Assembly (NCBI GenBank): GCA_035604195.1
Contig: DATNIY010000097.1
Span: 14,281 to 78,280 of the forward strand
Reading direction: 5' to 3'
From: DATJLY01 sp035604195
Lineage (GTDB): Bacteria; Pseudomonadota; Alphaproteobacteria; ATCC43930; CGMCC-115725
DNA length: 64,000 bases
Shown here: positions 34,992 to 43,016 of the stretch, piece by piece
Position numbering within the stretch: the first letter of the stretch is position 1
Layout of the letters: every line of letters starts with the position of its first letter
Notes under the pieces: model-generated
The model's input: only the letters and a program-made list of their open reading frames with translations
What the model was told of the DNA's origin: nothing
Databases searched by the model: none
Position numbers and translations under genes: made by a program

Positions 34992-35009
34992 AAGCGGCGG
35001 GCGCCGCTT
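34992..35009. promoter_or_regulatory. Perfect 18-base palindrome in divergent spacer
   Basis: AAGCGGCG and CGCCGCTT flank a GG centre, a full eight-base-arm inverted repeat. It lies 36 bases upstream of the methyltransferase-like start and 46 bases before the ThDP enzyme start, an ordinary operator position. GC richness lowers its significance. Confidence 0.4.
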
Positions 35010-35055
35010 CGCACAATGATAATGCGGCGCCGCCTTTGCGGGCTGGAGAGAGCCG

Positions 35056-35574
35056 ATGGGCGAACCGTGGCACGAGATCATGCGCGAGGTGCTCAAGCGC
35101 AACGATGTGCGCCTCGTCACCTACGTCCCCGACAACGTGCTGAGGCCGTTGATCGACGGTCTCGGCGGCGATCCCTTCTTCACCGCCTTCGCCACGACGC
35201 GCGAGGAGGAGGCGCTGGGGATCGTCGCCGGCGCGTGGATGGGTGGAATGCGCGGCGTCGTGCTGATGCAGACCAGCGGCTTCGCCACCCTCGCCAATGT
35301 GCTGGCCTCGCTCGCGGTGCCGTTTCAGATCCCCGTGCTGATGGTCGTCTCGGAGCGCGGCACGCTCGGCGAGTTCAATCTCGGCCAGGCGCTGGTCTGC
35401 CGCACGATGCGCCCGATCCTCGATGCTATCGGCATCGAGAGCCATACGATCACGCGCCTCGACGAGCTTGCCTTCATTACCGACCGCTCGATCAAGCAGG
35501 CGGTCGCCACCCAATCCTCGGCCGCGCTCATTCTCTCGCCGCTCCTGACCGGCGGCAAGGTCTTCGCCGAATGA
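35056..35574 (+). CDS. ThDP-dependent decarboxylase, alpha (PYR-domain) subunit
   Basis: 172-aa N-terminal half of a thiamine-diphosphate enzyme, similar to the alpha chain of sulfopyruvate decarboxylase (ComD) and phosphonopyruvate decarboxylase. The cofactor-activating Glu lies in TTREEEALGIVAGAWMGG (about residue 51). VVLMQTSGFATLANVLASL is a family hallmark. It overlaps the beta gene by ATGA. The substrate is probably a 2-oxo acid with an acidic group at C3. No PEP mutase or comABC homologues are in the window, so the pathway is open. Confidence 0.85.
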   Translation: MGEPWHEIMREVLKRNDVRLVTYVPDNVLRPLIDGLGGDPFFTAFATTREEEALGIVAGAWMGGMRGVVLMQTSGFATLANVLASLAVPFQIPVLMVVSERGTLGEFNLGQALVCRTMRPILDAIGIESHTITRLDELAFITDRSIKQAVATQSSAALILSPLLTGGKVFAE

Positions 35575-36164
35575 GCGAACCGCGCAACACCAAGATCATG
35601 AACCGCTTCGATCTGACGCGGCGTCTGGTCGGCAAGCTCGCGCATGAGGAGGCGGTGGTCGCCGGCATCGGCAACACCAATTTCGATCTCTGGGCCGCCG
35701 GCCGCCGGAAGCAGAATTTCTACATGCTCGGCAGCATGGGCCTCGCCGTGCCGATCGCCCTCGGCGTAGCGCTGGCCCAGCCCCGCCGCCAAATCGTCGC
35801 GCTCGAGGGCGATGGCTCGCTCCTCATGCAATTGGGCGCGCTTGCCACCGTCGCGATGCTGCGTCCGAAGAATCTGACCATTATCGTCATGGACAACTGC
35901 GTCTATCAGATCACCGGCGGACAGCCGACCGCGACCGCGTTGGCCGCCGATGTCGCGGCGATCGCGCGCGGCGCCGGATTGAGCCAAAGCCTCTGGGCCG
36001 TCGACGAGGAAGATTTCGAGCGGCTTGTCGAGCGTGCGCTCGCCGAGGACGGTCCCTGGCTCATCGCTGCCCGGATCGACGCGGCCCCGGCCGTGGCGAC
36101 GACCGAGCGCGATCCCGCGCGAATTCGCGACCGCTTCATGCGCGGTCTCGGCGTCCGCGCCTGA
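35571..36164 (+). CDS. ThDP-dependent decarboxylase, beta (PP-domain) subunit
   Basis: 197-aa C-terminal half pairing with the previous gene product. The ThDP/Mg2+ motif is complete: G80-D-G-S ... N109 (EGDGSLLMQLGA, IIVMDNC). GSMGLAVPIALGVALAQP is the conserved entry helix of sulfopyruvate/phosphonopyruvate decarboxylases. ATGA start shared with the alpha stop. Convergent with the YqgE gene; 15 bases separate the stops. Confidence 0.87.
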   Translation: MSEPRNTKIMNRFDLTRRLVGKLAHEEAVVAGIGNTNFDLWAAGRRKQNFYMLGSMGLAVPIALGVALAQPRRQIVALEGDGSLLMQLGALATVAMLRPKNLTIIVMDNCVYQITGGQPTATALAADVAAIARGAGLSQSLWAVDEEDFERLVERALAEDGPWLIAARIDAAPAVATTERDPARIRDRFMRGLGVRA

Positions 36165-36179
36165 GCCGCGCGCCGGCGC

Positions 36180-36809
36180 TCACAGCTCGCGGCTGCGGCG
36201 CGACATCGCTTCGTCCCAGACATTGTCGCGCGCCTCGTCGAACAGCAGCTTCGGGTCCTCGGGCTCGGTGAACCATTGTTGCCGCGCCATCTCCGCTTCG
36301 AGCTGACCGGGCGCCCAGCCGGCGTAGCCGAAGGCGACGAGGGCTTTTTGCGGACCCTTGCCATGGCCGATATCGCGCAACAGCTCCGGGCTCGAGGTCA
36401 TCGCGACATGCCGGTCGATCGCGATGGTCTCGGGGCGGTGGTAGTCGGTGCTGTGAATGACGAAGCCCTTCTGGGTCTCGACCGGACCGCCCAGGAAGAG
36501 CGGCACGCTGCCCTTGACGCTGGCGTCGGGCGCGCCGACCGCCTCCATCAGGCTCGCGAGCGCGTGCTCGCCGACCGGGCGGTTGATGATGATGCCGAGG
36601 GCACCGCGCGCATCGTGCCAGACGACCAGGATCACCGTCTGCGCAAAGCGGGGGTCGCTCATTTCCGGCGCGGCGACTAGGAGCTGTCCCGCAAGCGAGC
36701 CGCTGCCTTCCGCCGCGTCGCGCTGCGGCGCGCTGGCGCCGGACAGCGCGGCCGACAGCAGGAGCAGCATGGCGGCGAGGACGAGGCGCTTGATCCCGAG
36801 ATTGCGCAT
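36180..36809 (-). CDS. YqgE/AlgH-family protein with signal peptide
   Basis: 209-aa protein whose residues 37-200 match YqgE (UPF0301): GSLAGQLLVAAPEMSDPRFAQTVI, GALGIIINRPVGE, LFLGGPVETQKGFVIHS and VAFGYAGWAPGQLEAEM. Unlike typical cytosolic members it has a 30-residue N-terminal extension with a basic start and hydrophobic core (RLVLAAMLLLLSAALSGASA) that looks like a Sec signal. Function of the family is unsettled. It may be cotranscribed with the following genes or stand alone. Confidence 0.85.
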   Translation of the reverse strand: MRNLGIKRLVLAAMLLLLSAALSGASAPQRDAAEGSGSLAGQLLVAAPEMSDPRFAQTVILVVWHDARGALGIIINRPVGEHALASLMEAVGAPDASVKGSVPLFLGGPVETQKGFVIHSTDYHRPETIAIDRHVAMTSSPELLRDIGHGKGPQKALVAFGYAGWAPGQLEAEMARQQWFTEPEDPKLLFDEARDNVWDEAMSRRSREL

Positions 36810-36843
36810 GAATTGGCCGACCCTCCTGCGGCCGGCGGCGCCC

Positions 36844-38103
36844 TCAGCGCTTGGCGTCGTTGTAGGGGTAACGGAATGTGCCCGATTTCAGCTCCGGGGG
36901 GAACAGGATGACCTGCTTGCCCGGCAGCTTGAACTGGTCCACGGCATTGCCGGAGACGCCTTGGTACTGGATCACCAGAACCCGCGAATTCGGCTGCTCG
37001 CCGGTAGGGCCGAACCGCATGTCGCCGGCGATGGTCGAGAAGGTCGCCTTGTGCAGGTAGTCCGCCAACACTTTCTGGTCGAGGCTCTTCGTCGCCTCGA
37101 CCGCCTGCGCCATGACCTGCATGCGGGCATAGGCGAAAGGCGGGGTGTAGAAGCCGAGCGGGTCGGCGCCTTCGGCCGGCGCCTTGGCCTCATAGCGCGC
37201 AAGGAACTCCGTGATCCCCGGATAGCGCAAGGTGGGCTCGGGAACATAGGTGTCGAAGGTGACAATGCCGTTCAGGAGCGGCCCCAATTGCTGCTTCACG
37301 GCGGCGTATTGCAGGCCGATGAGGCCGCCGCCGAACATCCGCGCCTTCAAGCCCACCTCGTTCACGGCGCGCACCATGCCGACGCTGTCCGGCGGATAGG
37401 AGGCGAGATAGACGACATCGGGGCTGGTCGCCTGGATGGCGCGCACGATCGGCGCGAAATCGACCGTGCTCGGCGGATAGGTCTTGTCGTAGACGAGCTT
37501 GAGCCCGGCCTTCTCGGCATTCTCCCGCGCCCCGTCGGTGGCGATGCGCGAATATTCGGCATCGGCGCCGACAATGGCCACGGTTTCGGGCTTCGGGTTC
37601 ATCGACAGCGCGACCTGGTAAAAGCCGCGCGAATATTCGAGGCGCGTATCTGTCCCCTGCGGCACGATGGCGAAGTAGCGGTCGTATTTGAACTGGTCGT
37701 TGACCGCGAGGGCGAAGAGCGCGATGAAGACGAAGCCGTGCTGGGTCACGATCGGCATCGCCGGCGCCACCATGTTGGTGGCATAGCCCGAGGCGACGAG
37801 ATCGACCTTGTCGACGTCGATGAGCTTGGTGTAGATGCCCGGAACGGTCGAAGGATTGCTCTGATCGTCGTAGAAGATGAGCTGAACCTTCCGGCCGAGC
37901 ACGCCGCCATTGGCGTTGATGTCCTCGACCCACATCTGCGTCGCCAGCAGCGCCGCCTTGCCCGTGCCGGCGAGCCCGCCCGTCAGCGCCATGCTCATGC
38001 CGATCTTGATCGGCTCCGCCGCGTGCGCGAACGCGGCGGACAGCGCCGCGCTCACGGCCAAGAGTGCCCCCAGCACGCTTCGGCCGATTGCGCCCCGTAC
38101 CAT
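36844..38103 (-). CDS. Liv-type ABC substrate-binding protein, orphan
   Basis: 419-aa type I binding protein with a signal peptide ending FAHAA before EPIKIGMSMALTGGLAGTG. Peripla_BP_6 features such as DDQSNPSTVPGIYTKLI and VAIVGADAEYSR are clear. GGGGAGG precedes the ATG at 38103. An upstream MFS transporter gene on the same strand ends about 100 bases before it, suggesting an uptake operon for an aromatic acid (inference). No Liv permease or ATPase genes nearby. Confidence 0.88.
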   Translation of the reverse strand: MVRGAIGRSVLGALLAVSAALSAAFAHAAEPIKIGMSMALTGGLAGTGKAALLATQMWVEDINANGGVLGRKVQLIFYDDQSNPSTVPGIYTKLIDVDKVDLVASGYATNMVAPAMPIVTQHGFVFIALFALAVNDQFKYDRYFAIVPQGTDTRLEYSRGFYQVALSMNPKPETVAIVGADAEYSRIATDGARENAEKAGLKLVYDKTYPPSTVDFAPIVRAIQATSPDVVYLASYPPDSVGMVRAVNEVGLKARMFGGGLIGLQYAAVKQQLGPLLNGIVTFDTYVPEPTLRYPGITEFLARYEAKAPAEGADPLGFYTPPFAYARMQVMAQAVEATKSLDQKVLADYLHKATFSTIAGDMRFGPTGEQPNSRVLVIQYQGVSGNAVDQFKLPGKQVILFPPELKSGTFRYPYNDAKR

Positions 38104-38206
38104 CCGAGCCTCCCCTCGCTTGCGCGCTTCTCGCGTGGTTCCGCCCACGATAGCGCAAGACGGGATCGCGCAGAACATCACTGCCAGCCGGCCGGCTGCG
38201 GCGCGG

Positions 38207-39538
38207 TCAGCGCCTCGCGCCGCCATAGACGCGGCCCATGATCGTCACGGCGATGGCGGCGCAGAACAGCGGCACCGCACCGAACAGGAAGAGCGCTCCG
38301 TTGGACCAATGAAGCGACAGCAGCAGCCCGCCGATGAGCGGGCCCAGGATCGCGCCGATGCGGCCGATGCCGAGCGACCAGCCCACCCCGGTCGCGCGCA
38401 TCGCGGTCGGATAGAAGATGGCGGCGAGCGCGTTGGCGCTGTTCTGCCCGCCGACCACGCAAAAGCCGGCGCCGAAGGTCGTCAGCATGAGCGCCGGCAC
38501 CGTGCTTCCGGCCTGGCCGATGGCGATGACGAACAGGCCGCCCAGAGCGTAGAGCACGCCCAGGACGGGATAGGCGCTGTAGCGGTCGATGGCGAAGCCG
38601 ATGAGGAGAGCGGCGACCACGCCCCCGACTTGGAACAGCGTGCCGATGACCACCGCGGTCTGGACGGGGATGCCCGCGCTGTTGGCGATCGTCGGTATCC
38701 AGTTCTGTAAAAAGAATACGTCCAGCAGATTGCAGAAGAACATGATCCACAGCAGGAGCGTGCCGCTCGTCCGATTGCCGCGGAAGAGATGAGCCACCGG
38801 CACGCCCGGGGCGCGCGCCTCGGCGATCTCGAAGCGCGCCTCGGCCGGCACCGCGAAACTCCGGTCGATGCGCCGCACCAGCGCGGCGATGCGATCGCGC
38901 GCCGCCTCCTTCACAACGAGAAAGCGGATCGATTCCGGCAATGCCACGAATTGCAGCGGCACGAAGAGGAGCGGCACCACGCCGCCGACGTACCACACCG
39001 AGCGCCAGCCGAAGGCGGGGATGAGCCAGGCGGCAAGCGCGCCGCCGAAGGCGGCGCCGAGCGAGAAGCCGGTGAACATGATCATCACCAAAGTCGCGCG
39101 CCGCCGCTCCGGACAGTACTCCGCAGTGAGCGCGATGGCGTTCGGCATCGCGCCGCCCAAGCCGAGCCCCGTTATCAGCCGGAAGATGAGGAGCTGAGTG
39201 ACATCGGCGGAAGTGGCGGTGAGCAGCGTGCAGGCGCCGAAGATCGCGGTCGACAGCATGATCACCGCGCGGCGGCCGAGCTTGTCGGCGACCGGGCCGA
39301 AGAGCAACGCGCCGACCAGCAGGCCGACCAGGCTGGCGCTGAAGATCGGCGCCAGCGCCGCGCGCGGCAAATGCCATTCGATCGCGATCGACGGCGCCAC
39401 GAAGGCGACCGATTGCGTATCGAATCCGTCGAGAAAGACGGTGAGCGAGCACAGGGCGACGACCAGGATCTGGAAGCCGCCGATCCTGCGGTCGTTGATG
39501 AAGGATTGGATCTCGATGACCGACGCGGTCGATGCCAT
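38207..39538 (-). CDS. MFS transporter, aromatic acid:H+ symporter (AAHS) family
   Basis: 443-aa twelve-helix transporter. The AAHS signature is visible early: TVFLDGFDTQSVAFVAPSIA carries the D-G-x-D-x motif in helix 1 needed for aromatic acid uptake in PcaK/BenK. The loop 2-3 motif GPVADKLGRR and the related ESIRFLV segment follow the sugar/acid porter pattern. Likely substrate is a benzoate or hydroxybenzoate, consistent with the many oxygenases in the window. Upstream of the binding-protein gene on the same strand. Confidence 0.88.
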   Translation of the reverse strand: MASTASVIEIQSFINDRRIGGFQILVVALCSLTVFLDGFDTQSVAFVAPSIAIEWHLPRAALAPIFSASLVGLLVGALLFGPVADKLGRRAVIMLSTAIFGACTLLTATSADVTQLLIFRLITGLGLGGAMPNAIALTAEYCPERRRATLVMIMFTGFSLGAAFGGALAAWLIPAFGWRSVWYVGGVVPLLFVPLQFVALPESIRFLVVKEAARDRIAALVRRIDRSFAVPAEARFEIAEARAPGVPVAHLFRGNRTSGTLLLWIMFFCNLLDVFFLQNWIPTIANSAGIPVQTAVVIGTLFQVGGVVAALLIGFAIDRYSAYPVLGVLYALGGLFVIAIGQAGSTVPALMLTTFGAGFCVVGGQNSANALAAIFYPTAMRATGVGWSLGIGRIGAILGPLIGGLLLSLHWSNGALFLFGAVPLFCAAIAVTIMGRVYGGARR

Positions 39539-39662
39539 GATGCGTTCCCTCCTGCCGCTCCTCTCCGGGAGCGCAATGGTGGGAATGCCACGGAACAGGC
39601 CACGAGCGCAAGAAGTCGCTCGCCGCCCGTCCGCGGGCGAGCGTAACCCCCCGCAGCCGGGC

Positions 39663-40349
39663 TCAGCGCAGAGCCTGCGCCTCCTGGGCGAAATCGCCGC
39701 CGGTCACGCGATTGTTGGCGACGAAGCGGGGATACGTGGCGATCAGGAGCGGCATGAGGCTTTCGACCGGCACGTCGACGAAGGAGCCATGCTCGTTCAC
39801 ATACTCCATGTGCCGGCGGCCGCTGCGATCGTAGGGGTGCAGCATCGCGTCGCTGCGCCCGTCGAAATCGAGCGTCCGGGTGCGGAACTTCTCGCAGAGC
39901 GAGCGGTTGAAGGTCGGCGTCGCCTTGACCCAGCGCCCGTCGAGCCACAGCTCGGTGATGCCGTGATAGATGAAGAGATCGGTGCCGATCAGTTCGAGAA
40001 GGCGCGGGGTCGCGAGATGGTTGCGCACATCGGCGAAGGCGAGGCGCGAGGGAATGCCGCGCGTCCGCGCCGCCGCCGCGAGCAGCGCCGCCTTGCCGAC
40101 GCAATAGCCGCGCCCTTTCGCCAGCACGGCGCTGGCGCGATAGGTTTCGGGCAAGTCATAGGCGACATAGGGGTCGTAGCGAATTTCGTCGCGCACGGCG
40201 TAGTAGAGCTTGACGGCGGCATCGACGTCGTCGCGCGCGCCGCCCGCCACGCGCTCGGCGAAGGCGATGATGTCGGGATGGTCGCTGTCGACATACTTGC
40301 CCGGCTTGAGGTAGGTTTCGTCAGGAACTTGCGTGCGATCATCGGCCAT
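39663..40349 (-). CDS. Transglutaminase-like cysteine protease-fold protein
   Basis: 228-aa cytoplasmic protein with a transglutaminase core. C83 in GRGYCVGKAALLAAAARTRGIP and H129 in YHGITELWLDG are the catalytic Cys and His. The third position (usually Asp after the next strand) falls in VKATPTFN and is not Asp, as in several bacterial members. Function is unknown: peptidase or amide hydrolase. The 123-base space to the MFS gene downstream shows no distinct signal; it may be in the same transcription unit. Confidence 0.75.
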   Translation of the reverse strand: MADDRTQVPDETYLKPGKYVDSDHPDIIAFAERVAGGARDDVDAAVKLYYAVRDEIRYDPYVAYDLPETYRASAVLAKGRGYCVGKAALLAAAARTRGIPSRLAFADVRNHLATPRLLELIGTDLFIYHGITELWLDGRWVKATPTFNRSLCEKFRTRTLDFDGRSDAMLHPYDRSGRRHMEYVNEHGSFVDVPVESLMPLLIATYPRFVANNRVTGGDFAQEAQALR

Positions 40350-40584
40350 GACGGCGCGGTCTCTCTAATCTGTGGCGAAGTTCGGTTGTTCTAGGCGAAA
40401 GCCGGTTCGATGGCAACCCGCTCCGGAACAATGCCGGAACCGATTTCCCGGCGCCCAATTCGTTAAGCCGTCCGGTTAAGCCGGCGTCAACCGGGCGCTG
40501 TTAGCCTCCTCCGATGAGGCTTGCGGCACGGGGCGGGCCATCGCCGCGTGCGGCCGCGCCGGCGTCGGCGCGTTCGGTAAACGG

Positions 40585-42093
40585 ATGATGCGCGCGGAAT
40601 TGCCCGCGGCGGTAGCGAAGCTCGATCGCACGACGAAGCTTCTGCTGCTCCTGCTTCCCTGCATTGCGATCTATTACGCCCTGCCGCTCGCGACGCATCG
40701 CGAAGAGCTGCTGCTGCCGGCGATTCGCGGCTTCACCTTCAACAGCATGCTCGACCATCTCCTGCACGGGAGGTTCGACGTCGATGCCGCCGTCATCGGC
40801 GACGAGGGCTTCATCCGCGACGGCAGAACCTACACCTATTTCGGCATCTTTCCCGCGTTGCTGCGCCTGCCGCTGTTGTGGTCGGGCCGGCTCGGATCGG
40901 TCGATATCACCTGGACCTCGACGCTCGCCGCGGTCGTGTTCGGCGCCTTCTGCAAGCTGCGCGCCATTGCGGCCGTGCAGCGCCAGCTGCCGGAGACCGG
41001 CTGGACCACAACGGTCTTTCTGGCCTTGGTCGTTTCGATCGCGCTGGGCGAAGCGCAGATCCAGTTCCTCCGGCCGTCGATCTATCAGGAGGTGGTGTCC
41101 TGGGCCGCGGGGCTCGCCGCCGCCTTCGTCTATTACGCCGTGCGCGGGCTGCTGGTCGAGCGGGAGTTCGGCGCCCGACTGCTGACGCCGATGGCGATCC
41201 TCGCTGGATTGGCGCTCCTGACCCGCGTCACCTTCGGGGTTGGCCTCTATTTGGCGTTGGGCTTCCTGGTTTTGACGATCGCCTGGCCGGCCGATCGCCG
41301 TCCCATCCTGTCCCGGGCGGGCGTTTTGATCCGCCGCTTGCTCGCGCCCGATTGCCTGTGCGCGGGCGCGATCCTGCTGCTGTTCGCGGCGCTGTGCGGC
41401 CTGGTCAATTACGGCAGGTTCGGCAATCCCCTGGTCTTCGCCGATATCCATCTGCACATCATCGACCAAATCCGCTATCCCGACCGCATCCAGCGCCTCG
41501 ACCGTTACGGCGAGTTCAATTTGGCGCGGCTGTGGTTCGGCCTCCAATACTATTGGCTGCCGCTCTGGGCGATCATCCGGCCGGACGGCCAATTCCTGTT
41601 TCACGAATTTCAGCAGCGCATGGTCGATGCGAACGAGATGCCGCCGAGCAGCTTCTTCGTCTCCGACCCGCTGCTGATCCTGCTCTGCCTCATGTTCTTG
41701 CGCGCGCTATGGCGCAAGCAATGGGCCGGCACCGCTCTCCAGCTTCTGCCGCGCCGATCTCTGGCGCTTCTGGCCGGCTTCGGCGGGCAGATCCTGCTCA
41801 TCCTCATCGCCAGCAGCATGAGCTTCCGCTATCGCATGGAGTTCTATCCCTGCCTCGAGCTCGCGGCGTTTCTCGGCTTCTACGCCATTTGCGCCGCCGA
41901 TGCGCCATCGCCGATGACCGAGCATCCCATCCTATCGCGGCTGGTCTGGCCCAGCGCACTTTGGAGCGTGATCGCGGCGCAGCTCCTCATGATTCTCTAT
42001 CGGTCTTCCGAATTCGGGCCGGCGAGCGTCGTACTACACCTGGGCTGGTTCGGCTTCTATCATGCGCGGATGCTGAATCTGCCGATGCAATGA
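40585..42093 (+). CDS. Polytopic membrane protein, GT-C glycosyltransferase-like topology
   Basis: 502-aa protein with about ten to eleven hydrophobic segments, beginning LLLLLLPCIAIYYALPLA. A large loop after the first helix and the general shape recall membrane glycosyltransferases of the GT-C fold, but I see no secure D-D/D-E catalytic motif and cannot name it. The end overlaps the next gene by ATGA, so they are coupled. The 235-base upstream spacer contains GTTAAGCCG twice (40462 and 40475, 13-base period). Confidence 0.6.
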   Translation: MMRAELPAAVAKLDRTTKLLLLLLPCIAIYYALPLATHREELLLPAIRGFTFNSMLDHLLHGRFDVDAAVIGDEGFIRDGRTYTYFGIFPALLRLPLLWSGRLGSVDITWTSTLAAVVFGAFCKLRAIAAVQRQLPETGWTTTVFLALVVSIALGEAQIQFLRPSIYQEVVSWAAGLAAAFVYYAVRGLLVEREFGARLLTPMAILAGLALLTRVTFGVGLYLALGFLVLTIAWPADRRPILSRAGVLIRRLLAPDCLCAGAILLLFAALCGLVNYGRFGNPLVFADIHLHIIDQIRYPDRIQRLDRYGEFNLARLWFGLQYYWLPLWAIIRPDGQFLFHEFQQRMVDANEMPPSSFFVSDPLLILLCLMFLRALWRKQWAGTALQLLPRRSLALLAGFGGQILLILIASSMSFRYRMEFYPCLELAAFLGFYAICAADAPSPMTEHPILSRLVWPSALWSVIAAQLLMILYRSSEFGPASVVLHLGWFGFYHARMLNLPMQ

Positions 42094-43016
42094 TCCTTGT
42101 CTGCAACAGCGAAGGGACGCCGGGGGTGGGCGAGACGGCGCGACTCCTGCGCGACGGCAAGCCGGGCCTCGCGGCGATCGAGGCCGGCATTCGCCTCGTC
42201 GAGAGCGACGAGACCGTGCGGACCGTCGGGCGCGGCGGCTGGCCGAACCTGCTCGGCGAGGTCGAGCTCGATGCCGCGGTGATGGACGGGACGACGCTCG
42301 GCACCGGCGCGGTCGGCGCGCTCAAGGGCTTCCTCCATCCCATCAGCATCGCGCGGGCCGTAATGGAGCGGCTGCCGCATGTCTTCCTCGTCGGCGAGGG
42401 TGCGGCGCGCTTCGCCCGCGAGATCGGCGCCGAAGCGGGCGAGAATCTGAGCGCGGACTCCGCCATGGCCTGGCGCGCCTGGTTCGAGAAGGAAGTGCCG
42501 GCAGAGCTGCAGCGCCATTGGCCCGAGGTGCCGCTCATCGAGCTGTGCCGGCAGGCGATCGATCCCGAAATCGGCCGCGATACGACGGTCTTCATCGCGC
42601 AAGACGGCGCCGGCGCGATCGCCGGCGGTGTCAGCACCTCGGGCTGGCGGGGGAAGTATCCAGGACGGCTCGGCGATTCGCCGGTGATCGGCGCCGGCCT
42701 CTATGGCGACAGCCGCTACGGCGCCTGCGCTTGCACCGGCGCCGGCGAGATGACGATCCGCGCGGGAACCGCGCGCGCCGTGGTGCTCTACATGAAGACC
42801 GGAATGAGCGTCGATGCGGCGTGCCGCGAGGCGGTCGAAGATCTGCGCCGCCTCAAGGGCGGGCTCATCGACCGCGTCACCATCCACGCCATCGATGCCG
42901 ACTCCAACCACCGGGTGATCGCGGTCAACGGCACCGGGAACAGATATTGGCTTTGGCAGCGCGGAGAGGCGGCGCCCCGCATCCTGCCGGCCGAGATCGT
43001 CACGCTTCGAGGCTAG
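42090..43016 (+). CDS. Glycosylasparaginase/isoaspartyl peptidase-family Ntn hydrolase
   Basis: 308-aa N-terminal-nucleophile amidohydrolase. Autocleavage should occur before T165 in IGRDTTVFIAQD; the following SGWRGKYPGRLGDSPVIGAGLYGDS is the glycosylasparaginase/asparaginase family signature, and GAGEMTIRAGTAR supports it. The family hydrolyses GlcNAc-Asn, beta-aspartyl peptides or asparagine. No signal peptide. Coupled to the membrane protein upstream by ATGA. Its stop codon overlaps that of the convergent MFS gene in a CTAG palindrome. Confidence 0.85.
   Translation: MILVCNSEGTPGVGETARLLRDGKPGLAAIEAGIRLVESDETVRTVGRGGWPNLLGEVELDAAVMDGTTLGTGAVGALKGFLHPISIARAVMERLPHVFLVGEGAARFAREIGAEAGENLSADSAMAWRAWFEKEVPAELQRHWPEVPLIELCRQAIDPEIGRDTTVFIAQDGAGAIAGGVSTSGWRGKYPGRLGDSPVIGAGLYGDSRYGACACTGAGEMTIRAGTARAVVLYMKTGMSVDAACREAVEDLRRLKGGLIDRVTIHAIDADSNHRVIAVNGTGNRYWLWQRGEAAPRILPAEIVTLRG

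Noticed and set aside
36162..36182. Apparent hairpin TGAGC...GCTCA over the convergent stops of the ThDP beta and YqgE genes
   Set aside because: Only five pairs before mismatches; formed mostly by the stop codons and GC-rich sequence.
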